Source: Saccharum officinarum (taxonomy: Eukaryota > Streptophyta > Magnoliopsida > Poales > Poaceae). Taken from it: a stretch of DNA of 64,000 bases. Shown here in pieces: positions 10,931 to 22,800 of the stretch. Made by a program: the position numbers and the translations under genes. The stretch spans positions 18,952,214 to 19,016,213 of the forward strand of contig CM036188.1 of the NCBI GenBank assembly GCA_020631735.1. The letters are read 5' to 3'. The notes beneath the pieces were generated by a model. The model did not search any database. It saw nothing but the letters and a program-made list of their open reading frames with translations, and was not told the DNA's origin. Positions within the stretch are counted from its first letter, which is position 1. Each line of letters starts with the position of its first letter.

Positions 10931-11655
10931 GGTGTTGTTTGGTTGGCGGGATGGAGTAGGATGGGGTGGGACGATCCCTCTTTTTGTTGTTGTTTGGTTC
11001 AGGGGCAAGGTGGAGATATATAGGACCATCCCACTAGGGAATATGCTTGGTAGATGTCGTGACTCCCATCCCTGATTTTTTGATGGACAAAGTCATCCCA
11101 ACTGGGATGACATTCGCGGGTGCACCACAGACGAGCGCGCGCGAGGTGGCAAGTGGTGGCGCAGGCGGGTGAGCTCCGCGTGATGGTAGGGCGGGATCTA
11201 GGCATTGCCGTGAGGGTGAGTTCCACGCCTGGTATTGACGCGCGGCTGCACGGGTGAGCTCTGCCCCTGGCTTCAATGCGTGGCTTGGCAAGCGAGCAGC
11301 GCCCCTGGCTCCGGGCAGCCGTGGAGAACTGGAGGTGCAGGTGTGGCCGGGTGGGCGACCATGGAGAACAGGAGATGTAGGTGCGATAGAGAACGAAGGG
11401 ATAAGAGAGAAGAAAGAAATGGAAAAAATAAAAAAATGACAAATGGGTTCCATGTGTCAATGGTAAAAGAAGAAAAAGCATAAGAAGAGGCTGACACATG
11501 AGGCCCACCTGTCAGGTAGATGATCCCACTTTTGATGTCTCTGAACCAAACACAAGATGGGTCGATTTTGTCCCTTCTCAACTAAAAATAGAGTCGTCCC
11601 GTCCCATAAATCAGATACGAGACCGTCTCCACATTGACTCCCAACCAAACTCTAC
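10931..11655. mobile_element. Inverted-repeat element with GC-rich interior
   Basis: Left end GGTGTTGTTTGGTTGGCGGG and right end CCCAACCAAACTCT form imperfect terminal inverted repeats. A second inner pair (TTGTTTGGTTCAGG near 10990, CTGAACCAAACA near 11540) suggests a longer TIR. The interior 11100-11380 is strongly GC-rich compared with the AT-rich flanks, as in non-autonomous DNA transposons that captured gene sequence. ORFs in the GC-rich part match no family I know. Confidence 0.5.
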
Positions 11656-11944
11656 TTTAGAGTACTAGTGTTACTACTGAAAGACAATAGTTGATACATC
11701 GACATTGAGGTCTCCCATGGCAGGGACCCTTTGACAGTTACTGCTACGCTATTTGATACTCATATCTTATATGTCTTAGAGTCCACCATCCCTGGCATAA
11801 ATACATGGCACGGGTGATTACATTAATACAAGTCTTGACGCTACTTATTAGGTACTAAAACAAAAGAAAAATGACGTGCTTAGGCGTTGAAGATTTGGAT
11901 TGGATGGACAACGGTGGTGTTGTTTTTTGGGATCGACAGCTCTT
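11656..11944. other. Right part of the insertion in unit B
   Basis: AT-rich sequence between the inverted-repeat element and the point where unit B resumes. No feature recognised. Confidence 0.4.
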
Positions 11945-12830
11945 GTGGGTTCTCACATCAGAACTCATTATTGCTTATGTAGCGATGGTCTTGTGAACCT
12001 CACTTTGCTCTGCAGCTGCTCTAGGTTTAGCCTCCTGTTGTACATAGCAAGGATCAGACATACATGATACATCACATATATAGACATTGTGGTTTATGAC
12101 AGAAAGAGCAATCAAATATAAATGGATACAAATTTGTATCTGGGATCGCATCATGCTAGCTAAAATTGACTAGGTATTACACTGACCAACCATCAACGAG
12201 CAGTTGCAAATAGCCAACAACTTCAAAACTAGCGGTACCAAATACTAGGTTTTTAATTAACAGAATCAGTTACTAGAAATATCGAAATAGCCGTGGATGG
12301 CGCTGCAGTTGCAAAAGGCAAAGTTTCTACGCAATCTGTACAGGTCCTATCAGATGCTAATGACTTGTATGGTGTTATGATTTGAACAATAGCATGTGCA
12401 TGATACCAACAATCTTGTGGTCTGTGACTATCATTTTGCAAGAGAAAACTAGTAGTCCAATTAAACAAGAATGTCAGCACAGTTTGATTTGATAGTGTCT
12501 CATTAGTATGCACCTCATGCTTGAATGAGTTATAGACGCAGAGGGAGTAGCCAAAACATCTAGTCCAAACGAGAATGCCAAGCCAAGTGACTATCATGGC
12601 GCCAACGTCCCCTAGAACCATGTAAGGCCGGTCGAGCAACGTGAACCGTGCCTCTACAATGAACACGCCCTTTAGCAACACTGCACCCAGAAACATGGAC
12701 CACAACAACGCGAAAGACATTGACCAAAAGCTTGCAAGACAAGATCCTCCATAGGATAGTCGGCCCTATAGCACACCACCGAAGCCATGCGAGCAGCGAC
12801 CAATAGCCAGCTGATCAAATATCAAATGAT
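11945..12830. repeat. Tandem segmental duplication, unit B, right part
   Basis: Copy of 4530-5390 in the same orientation, containing the 3' flank and the last third of the membrane-protein gene. Homology stops near 12830, so the 5' part of the gene was never copied or has been lost. Confidence 0.8.
12532..12830 (-). pseudogene. Truncated copy of the membrane-protein gene
   Basis: Corresponds to roughly the last 100 residues of the gene at 5065-6009. The conserved end reads Cys-Phe-Gly-Tyr-Ser-Leu-Cys-Val-Tyr-Asn. A block of about 13 residues (LTLLGG to LLLS region) is deleted. One base is missing near 12721 (GGTCAATG against GGTCCAATG in the parent), which breaks the frame. The parental stop is also lost, so the frame runs on to 12253. 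No promoter or N-terminus is present. Confidence 0.8.
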
Positions 12831-12839
12831 CTCCTACTC

Positions 12840-13060
12840 TGTGTCCTAATGCCATTATCTGGAGTTCTTATCTTATGGATATCCTACTTGGTTGGGTTAC
12901 TATGGGGTGCATTTATTGGACAGGGAGGAATTACCCTTGTATTCACATATTATGGATTTATTATGATGATGTATATGTTTTCTCTTATCACCCTAGGTCA
13001 TACTGCAGCAACCATTACTATTTGGATTGCCATCCTATGACACAATAGATTCTTAGACTT
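12840..13060 (+). pseudogene. Diverged inverted fragment of the same membrane-protein family
   Basis: The plus-strand frame 12849-13040 aligns with residues 238-298 of the protein at 5065-6009. Shared features are a Gly-x-Phe-Ile-Gly-x-Gly-x-x-Thr-Leu motif and a later Leu-Gly-(D/H)-x-x-Ala-x-Ile-x-x-Trp-x-x-Ile-Leu motif at the same spacing. It is much more diverged than the unit B copy and in opposite orientation. No start or upstream exon is visible. Hydrophobic composition alone could inflate the likeness, but the Gly/Trp spacing argues against that. Confidence 0.55.
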
Positions 13061-14277
13061 TTCTAAGTGTGGGAAATCCCATCTGTGAGGCATGCACGAT
13101 CAAAATTATTTGTTTCTGTGTTCTCTTTTTAAATTTCACATTAAGTTGTTTTCTTGTTCTATGCATGTTGGTGTTTTTACATTACTTGTTTCATATGGGA
13201 GCAATAATGATGGTTGACCTAGTTCCATATTTAATATTTGGAAAGTTTAGTGTTATTTTTTGGTTATATGATTACTAAAAATGGCTAAATTAGGAACAAG
13301 ATGCTAGTTAATTGCCGCTACATTGCAAATTATTTTATCCTATCTAGTGTGGACATTCATTTTTATCTTTAACCAACTTTTCATCGTTATTGGTTTTTCT
13401 GTCGAACCTAGAGAGAGTGAGTGAAGAATGAGAAGGAGAGACCATGAGTGAGGGGTAAGATTCCCCTCCACCTTCCCCCTCTCCCCCTTTTATAAAAAAA
13501 CATGGGACGGGAGGTTTTCATTATTTTTCTTGGTGAAGCTTGTATTTTACAATAGAACCTCTAGGAGCTACGAATAGGCCCTAAACCTTATCTTACAAGC
13601 CCCTAAGCTATGTAATTGGGCCCTGAAAACACCTATGGGGTTCCCTAACATATAATCAACAACTGCAAAGGGGTAAGTGTGCGTGTGTTGTACTACGTAA
13701 TCACAAAAAAGTAACCCCTCAACTATTCGGTTTTGATCGAAAGTACAAGACCCAATAGTTGAATAAAATTAAGTGTGACCTAATTACAACTTAGTCCCAA
13801 CACACAATTCTCGTCTACACAGAGACAGTCTATGAATGATTTTATCGTTAGCCAGTCTTCGACTAGTCTGCGGTGTCAACCTTCGCTCAAACCTCCGCGA
13901 CCCTACCTTTGGTAGCTTGCTCCTTCGCATGGCCATGAGCTCTTGATTCCTTCTTTTCATAATTGAGCCTTCGCCGAAGACATTGATGCTATCAAAGTGG
14001 GCAAAGTAGTCGGCGTAGGCGAGGAAGTTGTTGATGATAATGACACGTGTTCAACCTTTCACTCATGGGCGCTAGGCAAAGCTTTTGTCTTCTGAGCGGA
14101 TTGATCGCCCAATGTGCTCCTCGCTGCCCCTCTTGGCTGGCACTTGTGAGAATTTTTTTTGCGTGCTTGAAGGAGATGACGTAGGCGTGGTTAATTTCAT
14201 AGACATCGTAGATGCAGACCCCCTTGATGCAATTGACAGTGAAAGAAAAGTCAAAGGTGTTCATGACAACCCCTGTC
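13061..14277. other. AT-rich intergenic sequence
   Basis: No gene recognised. A minus frame at 14072-14254 is open for 60 codons but matches nothing I know. The stretch 13400-13660 has a polypyrimidine patch and may belong to an old retroelement. Confidence 0.35.
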
Positions 14278-15555
14278 TGAAAGGTCTAAATTGGCTAGAG
14301 GGGGGTAAATATCCTAATTTAAAATCTACAAAATACTAGACAAACTTGTTAGACAACTAAATGGCTATAAAGTTTTTTGCACTAGCTCTAACAAGTGTTG
14401 CAAGCCACCTATCCCAACACTTCTAGTTGCTATAATCTCTAAGTCAATCAATTGCTAAGTCACTACGAGCTCTCAAGAGCTAGCTACACTAAAGAGCTCA
14501 ACTAGGTGAGAAGCTACACTAGCAAAGGTAAGACAAGCTCTCAAAACTAATTACACTAAAGAGCTTGTTACAACTAGTTTGCGAGAATGTAAATAAGAGA
14601 GATGTGATCTTTATACCGCCGCGTCGAGAAATGAACCAATCACAATAGGAGAAGACCACTCACCGGAAGAAATCCAAAGAATCAATCACAATGGAGACAC
14701 ACGATTTTTCTTCCGAGGTTCACGTGGTCGCCGGCACGCTAGTCCCTATTGTGTCAACCAACACTTGGTGGTTCAACGGCTAAGAGGTGTTGCACAAACC
14801 TCGTCCACACGTTGGACACCGCAAGAACCTACCCATAAGTGAGATAACTCAATGACACGAGCAATCCACTAGAGTTACCTTCGGCTCTCCGCCGGGGAAG
14901 GTACAAAACCCCTCAATGATTTGTGAGGGGTGTTGTGCCTTCCTCAGCGGAGTGCCAAAGGTAACTCTAGTAAATTGCTCGTGTCCTTGAGTTACCTCAC
15001 TTGTGGGTAGGTTCTTGCGGTGTCCACAGGTTGGATGAGATTCGTGCTACATCTCTTAGCCGCCGAACCTCCAAGTGTTGATCGACACAACGGGGACTAG
15101 CGTGCCGGCAAGCACGTGAACTTCGGGAGAAAAATCTTGTGTCCATCTTGTGTATGATTGGATTTCTCCCAGTGATTGGTCATCATATATTGTGATTGGT
15201 TCATCCCCTACGCGACGGTATAAAGATCATATCCCCTCCATTTACATTTCGCAAACTAGTTGTAACAAGCTCTTTAGTGTAATTAGTTTTGAGAGCTTGG
15301 ATTATCTTTGCTAGTGTAGCTTATCACCTAGTTGAGCTCTTTAGTGTAACTAGCTTTTGAGAGCTCGTAATGACTTAGTCATTGATTGTATTAGTGATCA
15401 TAGTTGCTAGAATTGTTGGATAGGTGGCTTGCAACCCTGGTAGAGCTAGAGCAAAATTGCATTTCGCCATTTGTTATACTAACCTTGTGCTCTAGTGAGT
15501 TTGTAGAATTTTTAATAGGCTATTCACCCCCCTCTAGCCATATTAGGACCTTTCA
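14278..15555. mobile_element. 1278-bp palindromic LTR-like foldback element
   Basis: The sequence starts TGAAAGGTCTAAATTGGCTA and ends TAGCCATATTAGGACCTTTCA, and the two halves are inverted copies along their whole length. The loop is about 8 bases near 14915-14922 (between ACCCCTCA and GTGAGGGGT). Arms are about 635 bp. The TG...CA ends and the AGAGGGGGGT phrase are those of a family of grass Copia LTRs. The flanks (CTGTC and TCACC) show no clear target duplication. It has no coding capacity. Confidence 0.75.
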
Positions 15556-16261
15556 TCACCCCGGCGCCAAAGTCCGGTCACCGCTGTCTTCTCCTTTTTC
15601 TTTTTCTAAGTCCACGACCACTTTACCCTTGCTTCCAACTTGCTAATCACAAAGTGTAGAACTTGTGTGCACGTGTGTTAGCATTTTTAAGCATTTTATA
15701 AGGATCACATGTTAGCACACTAGGTTTCTAAATGCAATGCATGAATCATGTCACATAGTGGCACTCGATAAACCGTTTAGCCAAATATTTCCCATCTTTA
15801 TAGTATGGCTATCGATTCTAAGTTACTCACACCTTCTATGGTGTCTTAAGTGCAAAACAAAAATGACCCTATTGCTTATACCTTTGCCTTGAACCTATTT
15901 TTGTTTTTCTCTTTCTTCTTTTCCAAGTTGAGCACTTGATCATCTCTTGGTTGTCATCATGCACCATGATCATCTTCTTAGCTCCTCCACTTGGATTGTA
16001 CCAACCTTATCTAATTCACACACTTAGCATATATGTTAGTACTAAGGTTTTATCAATTAGCCAAAACCAAACTAGAGCTTTTACTGCCCAAATTGATGGC
16101 GAAGGTGAAGATGTTGATGGCGATCCCTCTGCTCCAAAATGCTGGCAAAGACAAAGCATACGATAGCAAAATTGGTGGCGAAACCCCTTGCTGATAGGTT
16201 GGCATAGGTGGTCTCGATTTAGCCAAAGTCGATGGTGATGCTACTCACTGATAGCTTACTT
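15556..16261. other. Intergenic sequence, nothing recognised
   Basis: AT-rich, no gene or repeat array seen. Short frames at 15404-15646 and 15936-16166 lack any family likeness. Confidence 0.4.
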
Positions 16262-16800
16262 TGGTGTTAGCCCCGTACCTTTTGAGACGAGGGGGTGAAG
16301 AGTTGCGAAATGAGCCCCTTATGATTTTAGATTAGTTTGACGTCAACCCCGATATCTTTTGAGACGATAGGGCGAAGAGTCACGAAACGAGCCTCTCGAT
16401 GAATTTAGACTAGTTTGGCGCCAATCCCCATAGCTTTTGAGGCGAGAGGGCTAGAAACAACGAAAGGAGCCCCTTGGAGATTTTAGATTACTTTTGCATA
16501 GACCCATAACTTTTAGAGCAAGGGAGCGAGTAGTCACAAAATGAGCCCCTCGACGTTTTTAGGTTAGTTTGGTGCCAACCCCCATACCTTTTGAGGCGAG
16601 GGGGCTAGAAGCGGCGAAATGAGCCCCTCGGCGATTTTAGATTACCTTTGCACAAATCCGTAACTTTAGGAGTGAGGGAATGAGTAGTCACAAAATGAGC
16701 CCCTTAGCGCTTTTAGATTAGTTTGGAGCCAACCCCCATACCTTTTGAGGCGAGGGGGCTAAAAGCAGTGAATGAGCCCCTCTGCGATTTTAGATTACTT
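16262..16800. repeat. 79-bp tandem repeat array with alternating dimer
   Basis: Seven units marked by TTTTAGATTA at about 16325, 16403, 16480, 16558, 16638, 16717 and 16786. Units of type A carry CCAACCCCCATACCTTTTGA and GGCGAGGGGGCTAGAAGC; units of type B carry TCCGTAACTTT and GAGTAGTCACAAAATGAGCC. From about 16400 the types alternate, giving a higher-order period near 158 bp. Confidence 0.8.
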
Positions 16801-16913
16801 TGGCACCGACTTGTAATGGGTAGCCATTGAGCTCATATAAAATCATTGTGCTTTGATTGTGCGTATTTTGGCAATGCAAAGTCATTAAGCTCTTATCAAA
16901 TAATTGCGTACAT

Positions 16914-17030
16914 GCCCTGTTTGCTTGTGTTATAAGTCGTACTTTTTCAGCCAACAAACAATATTTTTCTCTCATAACAAATCAGCGAACAGTACTTTCA
17001 GCCATGACTTTTTAGCCAAGCGAACAGGGC
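16914..17030. mobile_element. 'CCCTGTTCGGC' MITE, copy 1
   Basis: Ends GCCCTGTTTGCTTG and CAAGCGAACAGGGC are inverted repeats; the interior has TTTTTCAGCCAACAAACA and TTTTTCTCTCAT, the usual core of this common grass family. Confidence 0.7.
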
Positions 17031-17169
17031 GATAGTGATCGAAAATTATGCATTCAGTGCTCTGCGAATGCTGACTATTTTTTTATCTCATCAATCATGT
17101 TTTTTCCGATATTAGGGAGCCTTACGCTGCTAATAAGGCGCCCTTTTTGACTCACGTGGAGTAGTATTA

Positions 17170-17510
17170 GGCCATGTTTAGTTTCTCCAACTAAACTTTA
17201 GTTCCTATCACATCAGATGTTTAAACACATACATAGAGTATTAAATATAGAATAAAAAATAACTAATTGCACAGATTGCGACTAATTTACAAGACGATTT
17301 TTTAAGCCTAATTAGTCCATGATTTGACAATGTGGTGCTACAGTAAACATATGCTAATGACGGATTAATTAGGCTTAATAAATTCGTCTTGCGGATTACT
17401 GACGGAATCTGTAATTTATTTTTTATTAATATCTAAACACCCCATGCGATACCCCATGTGACATCCGATACGACACCCGTTAAACTTTAGTCCCTGCATC
17501 TAAACACCCC
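17170..17510. mobile_element. Tourist-like MITE, 341 bp
   Basis: Starts GGCCATGTTTAGTTTCTCC, ends CATCTAAACACCCC, flanked by TTA at 17167-17169 and 17511-17513. Internal GCCTAATTAGTCCATGATTT and ATTAGGCTTAATAAATTCGT are hallmarks of a widespread grass family. The 3-bp TTA duplication fits PIF/Harbinger. Confidence 0.8.
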
Positions 17511-17513
17511 TTA

Positions 17514-18764
17514 ATTATGCAGGTCCCATTGGCTTTAAGTGTGTGCATGTGGATTGGTGTTAGTAGTTTGGTTCCGAGATACTTTAATGTTTGTACGGTT
17601 TAGAGATTCCGCTATTCTTGCACTTGTTGGTGACTACTGTGTCTTGTTCGGTTCGAGAATTGAAGTAGTGTTTTCAAAGTGCTTAGCTTTCGTATGTTTT
17701 CGGAAAGCCAAAGTCATTAGCTCTTAGGTATGTCGATCTCATGTAATTTATTAGCATGGAAACAATGATTTTAGTTCGCTTAGTCCTTTGTATGTCTCGC
17801 TTAGTCCTTGGGCTTTTTGGTTGACTTTTGTAGTCATTTTCGGAGGATCAATGTCATGAGTCCTTATGGTTTTCACTTTGATTCACCCTCTCATATTTGC
17901 GTAGGGTCAAAGTCTTGAATCCTTAGGCCTTTTGGTTTACTCTGCCCTCGCGTATTTACGGAGGCCCGAAGTTCTGAGCCCTTAGGTTTTTTAATTGGCT
18001 TCGCCCTATCACTCTTCTACCAAGTTTAGAAAGATATGTCTTACCAAGCGATCAAACCCTAGACCAGTAACATAGCGCTCTCCTACCACTCTCTCAATTG
18101 TAAGAACTCAATTGAGTATTCTAACACGAAGCACGCCGCTATTGGACGTAGGGCTTATATGCCCGAACCAGGATAAACCCTTTTGTGTCTTGAGTGCTAA
18201 ACCATTGAAGACACACACATATTCAATCAGGACACAAAAACTTCAAACAAGCGTTGTGTGACCTTGAAGCAAGCGTCAGCATCATGCCTAAGATAGTATT
18301 TGACAAATTGAATTATATAACCTTTCTCCTGCGTCGATGTGCTTGAAGCTAGTCGATCAAATGTCTATGTGTGTATGTGCCCCTCTATTGCGCACACCCC
18401 ACACTCCATGGACTCCCATCATTAGCCAGGTGTGTAGGGGGAGAGGGGGGCTTGCCGGGTGGCTGGTCGGGGACGGGGAGGGTGGCTAGCGTCTTCTACA
18501 CATACATCGATGTTGCACGTGTAGGACGCAGCTATAGCAGCGTTGACATGCGACGGCAGCGCTGTAGCGCGGCAATGACATGCATGCAGGGTGGAGGCGC
18601 GAGGGAGCACGGTGTGCACTGGCAATAGTGTTGAGCAGTGCACTCAAGTTGACCGGAGGGGAAGTAGGATAGGGGCTCTCGACTGGCAGGGCGGTGTAAG
18701 CGGTTGGCGGTGCTGCTGTGCTGGAGAGGGACTTGTCAGGGCTGAGGAAGAAACTAGTAGCTAA
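17514..18764. other. Intergenic sequence with retroelement-like patches
   Basis: Loosely repeated phrases around CTTAGTCCTT and GAGCCCTTAGG at 17760-17990 look like an old LTR. A GC-rich patch lies at 18420-18640. No coding gene is supported. Confidence 0.35.
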
Positions 18765-18879
18765 GGCCCTGTTCGGCTGGCCGTAAAAACGGCTGATGCT
18801 GATGCTAATTTGTTATGAGAGAAAAAACACCGTTGAATGGCTGACTGATTCTGGCTGATAAGTTCAAACGATCAGGGCC
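18765..18879. mobile_element. 'CCCTGTTCGGC' MITE, copy 2
   Basis: GGCCCTGTTCGGCTGG at the left and ATCAGGGCC at the right, flanked by TAA on both sides. Confidence 0.7.
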
Positions 18880-19004
18880 TAAAGCAAAATCATCAATACA
18901 AAAATTAATAGATATCCATACTTGTGTATATGGGCCTTAAGACGTTGTGGGTGTATATAGTGACATATTTCAAAAAGAAGGACAATACAATTTCTAGGTA
19001 TATA

Positions 19005-19133
19005 GGTCATGTTCATCTGGCTTATAATCTGTCTTATTTGGCTTGTTTTTTCAGCCGGAACAATATTTTTCTCTCACAAAAAATCAGCCAACGGCGTTTT
19101 TCAGCCGATTTATAATTCCAGCCGAACGGGGCC
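19005..19133. mobile_element. 'CCCTGTTCGGC' MITE, copy 3
   Basis: GGTCATGTTCATCTGGCTTA at the left and CAGCCGAACGGGGCC at the right, flanked by ATA. Core TTTTTCTCTCAC is present. Confidence 0.65.
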
Positions 19134-19406
19134 ATAGTAACGGTAGTTCTTCGAATCGTGCCAATTACAAATGGACCTAATTATTCAGATCGTAAGAGTA
19201 ACTCAGGAGATTTTTTTATATCATTTCTAATTTATAGGAATATATATTTTGATGAAAAAATGCTCTCCAACAATTTTTTTGTTTCGAATTTCTTGCAGAT
19301 ATAAAGTATAAAAAATTTTTTTTACTTAAATAGCTATTTAACTAATATAGTATAGAGCTTTACCTTTAGAATGACTCGCTGAGATGCTCACGTGAGTGAG
19401 CTGATG

Positions 19407-19570
19407 GCATGTTTGGCGATTGTGAAAGTCAACTTTTATAAGCATTTTTTACTTATTTTCCATGTTTTATTTTTCTCAAAAAAAATCAATGCTTTAGGCT
19501 AGAACAATATTTTTCTCACGCAACAAATCAATCAACCGTGTTTTTGAGTCGGCTGGTTAGCACAGCCGAA
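19407..19570. mobile_element. 'CCCTGTTCGGC' MITE, copy 4, diverged
   Basis: Same core (AATATTTTTCTCACGCAACA) and a right end ACAGCCGAACAG; the left end GGCATGTTTGGCG is diverged. It lies directly upstream of the WD40 gene's 5' UTR, so it is within the proximal promoter. Confidence 0.5.
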
Positions 19571-19575
19571 CAGCT

Positions 19576-19594
19576 CGTCTCTCTCTCTCTCTCT
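19576..19594. repeat. CT microsatellite in the 5' leader of the WD40 gene
   Basis: A run of TCTCTCTCTCTCTCTCTC about 210 bases before the ATG. Pyrimidine tracts at this position are common in plant core promoters and leaders without a TATA box. Confidence 0.6.
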
Positions 19595-19802
19595 GCTCCT
19601 CCGAGTCCGAGGCTCCGTTCTCCTCTCCCGCATCCACCGCCGTCTCATCCCCAATCCGACCACCGCCTCCCCTCGCCTCCAAAACCCTACCCCTCGCGTC
19701 ACCGGCGGGGGCATGATCCGGTGACCGCTCACGCGGCCTCCTCGTCTGTCTGCGCACGCGCGCGGGGTCGTCGAGTGGGCATTGCGGCGGTCCGCGATCG
19801 CC

Positions 19803-22800
19803 ATGGCGTCGGCGGCGGGGTCGGGCGGCGGGGCCGGCGCGGGGGCCGGCGGGCTGAAGACCTACTTCAAGACCCCCGAGGGGCGGCACAAGCTGCAGTA
19901 CGAGAAGACGCACTCCCCCGCCGTCGTGCACTACAACCACAGCGGCAAGACCGTCTCCCAGGTAGCAAGGGCGCCGTCGTTCGGGGTTAGGGTAGCGAGG
20001 GGGGGGGGGGTTCGATGCGCCGTATGGGGTTATCGATGGGTCGCTCTGTGCTGGATGGATGGGGAATTGGATGGCGAGGTTGGGTTGGGTTGGGTTGGGA
20101 TGTGGGTTGACTTGGCCTGATCAGGTGCGGTTTCTGGATGAGTCGCTGTAGATGCGCTGGGAATTCGATTGGCCATGCGGAAGGTATTCGGGAGTTTCTA
20201 GGCGCAGCATAGATTGGATCAGGTGCGGTTTCTGGATGAGTCGCTGTAGATGCGCTGGGAATTCGATTGGCCATGCGGAAGGTATTCGGGAGTTTCTAGG
20301 CGCAGCATAGATTGGATCAGGCGCATCATAGATTGGTGTGATGTTTCATGTCTGGTTAGTCCCTGCATATATTTCGAGTTACCATTCTAGAAAAATAAAA
20401 ATACAAATGACACACAGGTTTCTATTTGCTAATTCTAAATCTCTAGATCAAATATTTGCTTAAATGTTTTCAGGACTTTGTGATTTCCGGTTCTGTTGTG
20501 TTGTGTACATTACAAATCCTTCATGCCGTTTCAATTATTTGTTGTGATGGTGCAGATGACGGTGGCATATTTGAAGGAGAAGCCAGCAGGCCAGGGTTCC
20601 ACGCCTTCAACACCAAGTGCTGGTAGCGGGATGCGGTCTGCAGCTGCAAGACTGCTCGGCACTGGGAATGGGAACCGGGCACTTAGCTTTGGGAGCAATG
20701 GTACCAGCAGGGCTGTCTCAGGAAACAGCCGCATGGGTGGAGGCATTGGTGTGTCGACTAGTGCAAGTGGATCGCAAGGCATGGCGAACTATGATGGAAA
20801 GGGCACGTACATCATATTCAATACTGCAGATACACTCTTCATCAGTGATCTCAACTCACATGACAAAGTATTTCCTTTTCTCCTGTTCCATGCATGCATG
20901 TTAAGTTGCTTGTAACTTTGGTATCCTGTGGTTCTCTGATCACGTGCTATTTGCATCAGGATCCGATAAAGTCTATCCACTTCAGCAGCTCAAACCCACT
21001 TTGCCATGCATTTGACCCAGAGGCCAAGGATGGGCACGATCTGCTTGTTGGGGTGTTCTCAGGAGATGGTATGTCAAATGCTTCATAATTAGGAAAGCTT
21101 TATGCTTATGTTAGTTAAAGAATTGTGCATAACTTATTTTATTTGTTCTACAGTCTATTCAATGTCACTGAGGCAGCAGTTGCAAGATCCTGGAAAGAAG
21201 CCCGTTTCATATCAGCATTTTGTTAATAAAGACAAAGATAAAGACAAAGATCCAAGTCAAGGTGGCGCTGCCAGCAGGCATGTTTTCATTTTACTGTTTA
21301 ATTTAAAAGTGACGTGTCAATTTCCCCCTTAATAAGCTTGGCAAATTTGTCTCACCGTTACCGTACAAGTATTAAATATTTATTTCTTGATATGGTAGTG
21401 GTCCTGCGAGTTATACAAGTCGATAAAAACTGAAGCTCGGTAGCTTCAGTATAATGTACAATGCAAGTATGTCTGACATGCAGTACGCTGTGATCCGTTA
21501 CAGTTTGCTGAGATACTGGCAAAAGTAATGATGACCCATATGCATGGAAGATACTAAGTTCTCAACTTATTACTTGTAGTGCATGCATCAGCGAAGATGA
21601 ACATAACACGCTAGATGTGAAGTGACAGCTTCATTGTATTTTTTTTTGAACCAGGAAAACAGCAGGGGAAGCCCCCACTGTTTGATTTTATTAGAACACA
21701 AAAACAAAAACTGAGCCAAACAAACGGAAAACACTTCAGCTAAGCCCTAGCAAGGCTAGAACAAGAAGGAAAACAAAGAACCACTAAACACAAGAATCAA
21801 CCCAGGAGAGAAAAACAGATCACTTGTTTTCAAAAATCCTATACGCTTGAACTCAAGCTTCATCTTTGAGACTTCATTGTATTTTGGGTTATTTTTTTGT
21901 GGAAACTGTCATTTATGAAGTTGATCACAATTTAAACCTGGACGATCCCTGTGTAAAGCTTCAATTATGAAGTTGATCAAAATTTGAACCTGGATAATCA
22001 CTGCATAGAAACATATGTACAACATAATTCTGAAAGGTGTTCTTGAAATCAGTGATGGTCAAATACTTGGAAACTGTTAGGTCTTCTTGTATGTGGACTA
22101 ACAAGTTATCATTCATTTTAAATGTTTGAAATTTGTATTTTTCCTGTGAGATTTAGACAGTTTCAAGAAGGTACCAAATTTATTACTGAACCGCCCATTA
22201 TCTTTAGAGGTTAGAACGTGATCACCTAAGGCCCTATTTGTTTGATCCCAAATCCATGGGGGTTGGAAGGGATTGAGAGGGATTCAATCCCCTACAAGTC
22301 AAAATCCCCCTCTAGCCCCTTCAATCCCTCCCATCTCAACATCAAACGAACAAGGCCAGTGGGAGGAGCATGCATGCATATGGTACAATTTATGGGGTAG
22401 TCTCAGTACTGGTTATGATTTTTCATTTGGCGGTTTGTGATGACAACACACATCTATAGGCCTTTTATTTTGGGTTTCGTGAAATCATGCCACTATAGTT
22501 GTTTTGGGGTATCTTTGTTGCTGGTTTCAAATGATCTTTTATGTTTGTGTTATCACTCTTCAGTTGTAAGATACTGCAAATAATATTGGTGGATAATGAA
22601 AAGTATTTACATGTCTATTTAATTAGCTGCTTTTGACGAAACATCAATCAACATCAGCAAAACAAAGCATTTATCCTTCATCATCTGAATCGTAATGCAT
22701 GACCTTTCTCCGTGCTGCCTGCTTTATATATTGGATAATATGGGAAAGCTATGACCTGGGATATCCTGATTCCTCTTTATCTTGTCAGCGTTTTAAAAAC

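Noticed and set aside
11034..11508. Overlapping ORFs of 139 and 169 codons on the minus strand
   Set aside because: GC-rich interior of an inverted-repeat element; several frames are open at once and none shows a domain.
19557..20274. Long frames antisense to exon 1 and intron 1 of the WD40 gene
   Set aside because: Shadows of GC-rich exon 1 and its tandem-repeat intron; the plus-strand exon is clearly the gene.
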